NCBI RefSeq assembly: GCF_000156335.1
Contig: NZ_DS999213.1
Location: 1,547,812-1,611,811 of the forward strand
Origin: Roseobacter sp. GAI101
GTDB lineage: Bacteria; Pseudomonadota; Alphaproteobacteria; Rhodobacterales; Rhodobacteraceae
Reading direction: 5' to 3'
DNA length: 64,000 nucleotides
Of this stretch, positions 63,756 through 64,000 are shown in pieces (the stretch's first letter is position 1; the number at the start of each line of letters is the position of its first letter). The translations under genes and the position numbers were made by a program. The notes beneath the pieces were generated by a model. It worked only from the letters and a program-made list of their open reading frames with translations. It ran no database searches and had not been told where the DNA came from.

Positions 63756-64000
63756 TTACTCGCAGGTGTAGCTGACGCCGTTTGCGGTATCGATCTTGCG
63801 GATCACTTCCCAGAATTCCTTGTAGGTCATCGGCAGGAACTGGCCCTCGTTCGATTTCTCGAATTCGGCCTGAAGCGACGTGCCTTCCCATTCAAAGTTG
63901 AAGAACGCGTTGCGGATCTTTTCCTTGAGATCAGGTGTCAGGTTATGCGCCGTGCCAAAACCCGTGGTCGGAAAGGTCTGCGATTTATAGATCGTCACGA
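63756..64000 (-). CDS. phnD: Phosphonate ABC transporter substrate-binding protein, partial (C-terminal end)
   Basis: Only the last 81 or so codons are inside the window; the gene continues past 64000. The visible part (SQTFPTTGFGTAHNLTPDLK, then NAFFNFEWEG, and YKEFWEVIRKIDTANGVSY) is the closing lobe and C-terminus of a PhnD-type binding protein. Position upstream of phnC-phnE-phnE supports the call. Ligand affinity (phosphonate, phosphite or phosphate ester) cannot be judged from this part. Confidence 0.82.
   Translation of the reverse strand, partial: VTIYKSQTFPTTGFGTAHNLTPDLKEKIRNAFFNFEWEGTSLQAEFEKSNEGQFLPMTYKEFWEVIRKIDTANGVSYTCE

Overview
The window looks like chromosomal DNA of a marine-type alphaproteobacterium, most likely Rhodobacteraceae (Roseobacter group). 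The basis is high GC content, very tight gene packing, TRAP and peptide-type ABC transporters, a glutathione-dependent formaldehyde dehydrogenase beside a pca (protocatechuate) cluster with its own PcaQ regulator, a BapA-like type I secreted adhesin, and GC-rich hairpin elements of a kind I associate with this family. I see no insertion sequence, phage, plasmid or CRISPR signal. One tRNA gene (tRNA-Gly, UCC) is present. All assignments come from reading the sequence; no database search was run.

Layout. 0-9 kb: dtd, then a minus-strand type I secretion operon (adhesin, TolC-like lipoprotein, ABC permease/ATPase, HlyD-like adaptor). 9-17.4 kb: a plus-strand peptide or related uptake locus (S15/CocE hydrolase, family 5 binding protein, two permeases, fused double ATPase, phosphodiesterase-like protein). 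17.4-24.6 kb: HSL esterase and acyl-CoA ligase, a Kbp-like BON-LysM protein, an MsbA-related exporter, tRNA-Gly and a malonyl-CoA synthetase. 24.6-27.5 kb: a three-gene amino-acid-type catabolic operon (Asp/Glu racemase-like, ectoine-hydrolase-like M24 protein, diaminopropionate ammonia-lyase-like PLP enzyme). 27.5-30.8 kb: a molybdenum hydroxylase of the isoquinoline/nicotinate dehydrogenase type with a separate diheme cytochrome c.

31-37 kb is an aromatic catabolism locus: formaldehyde dehydrogenase, pcaQ, pcaC-pcaH-pcaG, a beta-keto acid cleavage enzyme (BKACE), and a P450 resembling the aromatic O-demethylase GcoA. Together they suggest demethylation of methoxylated aromatics, formaldehyde disposal, ring cleavage, and possibly thiolase-independent processing of 3-oxoadipate. 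pcaB and pcaD are not in the window. A near-consensus PcaQ box lies on the pcaQ start codon.

37-51 kb is the least conventional part. Glycosyltransferases of several families (GT61, GT90, GT32-like, GT2, a GT2-methyltransferase fusion) are interleaved with an RTX-tailed sulfatase lacking a signal peptide, a LamG-like protein, a 499-residue unknown protein and an alpha/beta hydrolase. No flippase, polymerase or sugar-nucleotide genes are present. This is the best candidate for an undescribed system.

51-64 kb: gamma-glutamyltransferase, a lytic transglycosylase, a TRAP transporter operon with amidase, small membrane protein and D-2-hydroxyacid dehydrogenase, and a phosphonate ABC transporter operon (phnD cut by the window edge) ending in a NagD-class HAD protein with a non-Asp residue at the general-acid position.
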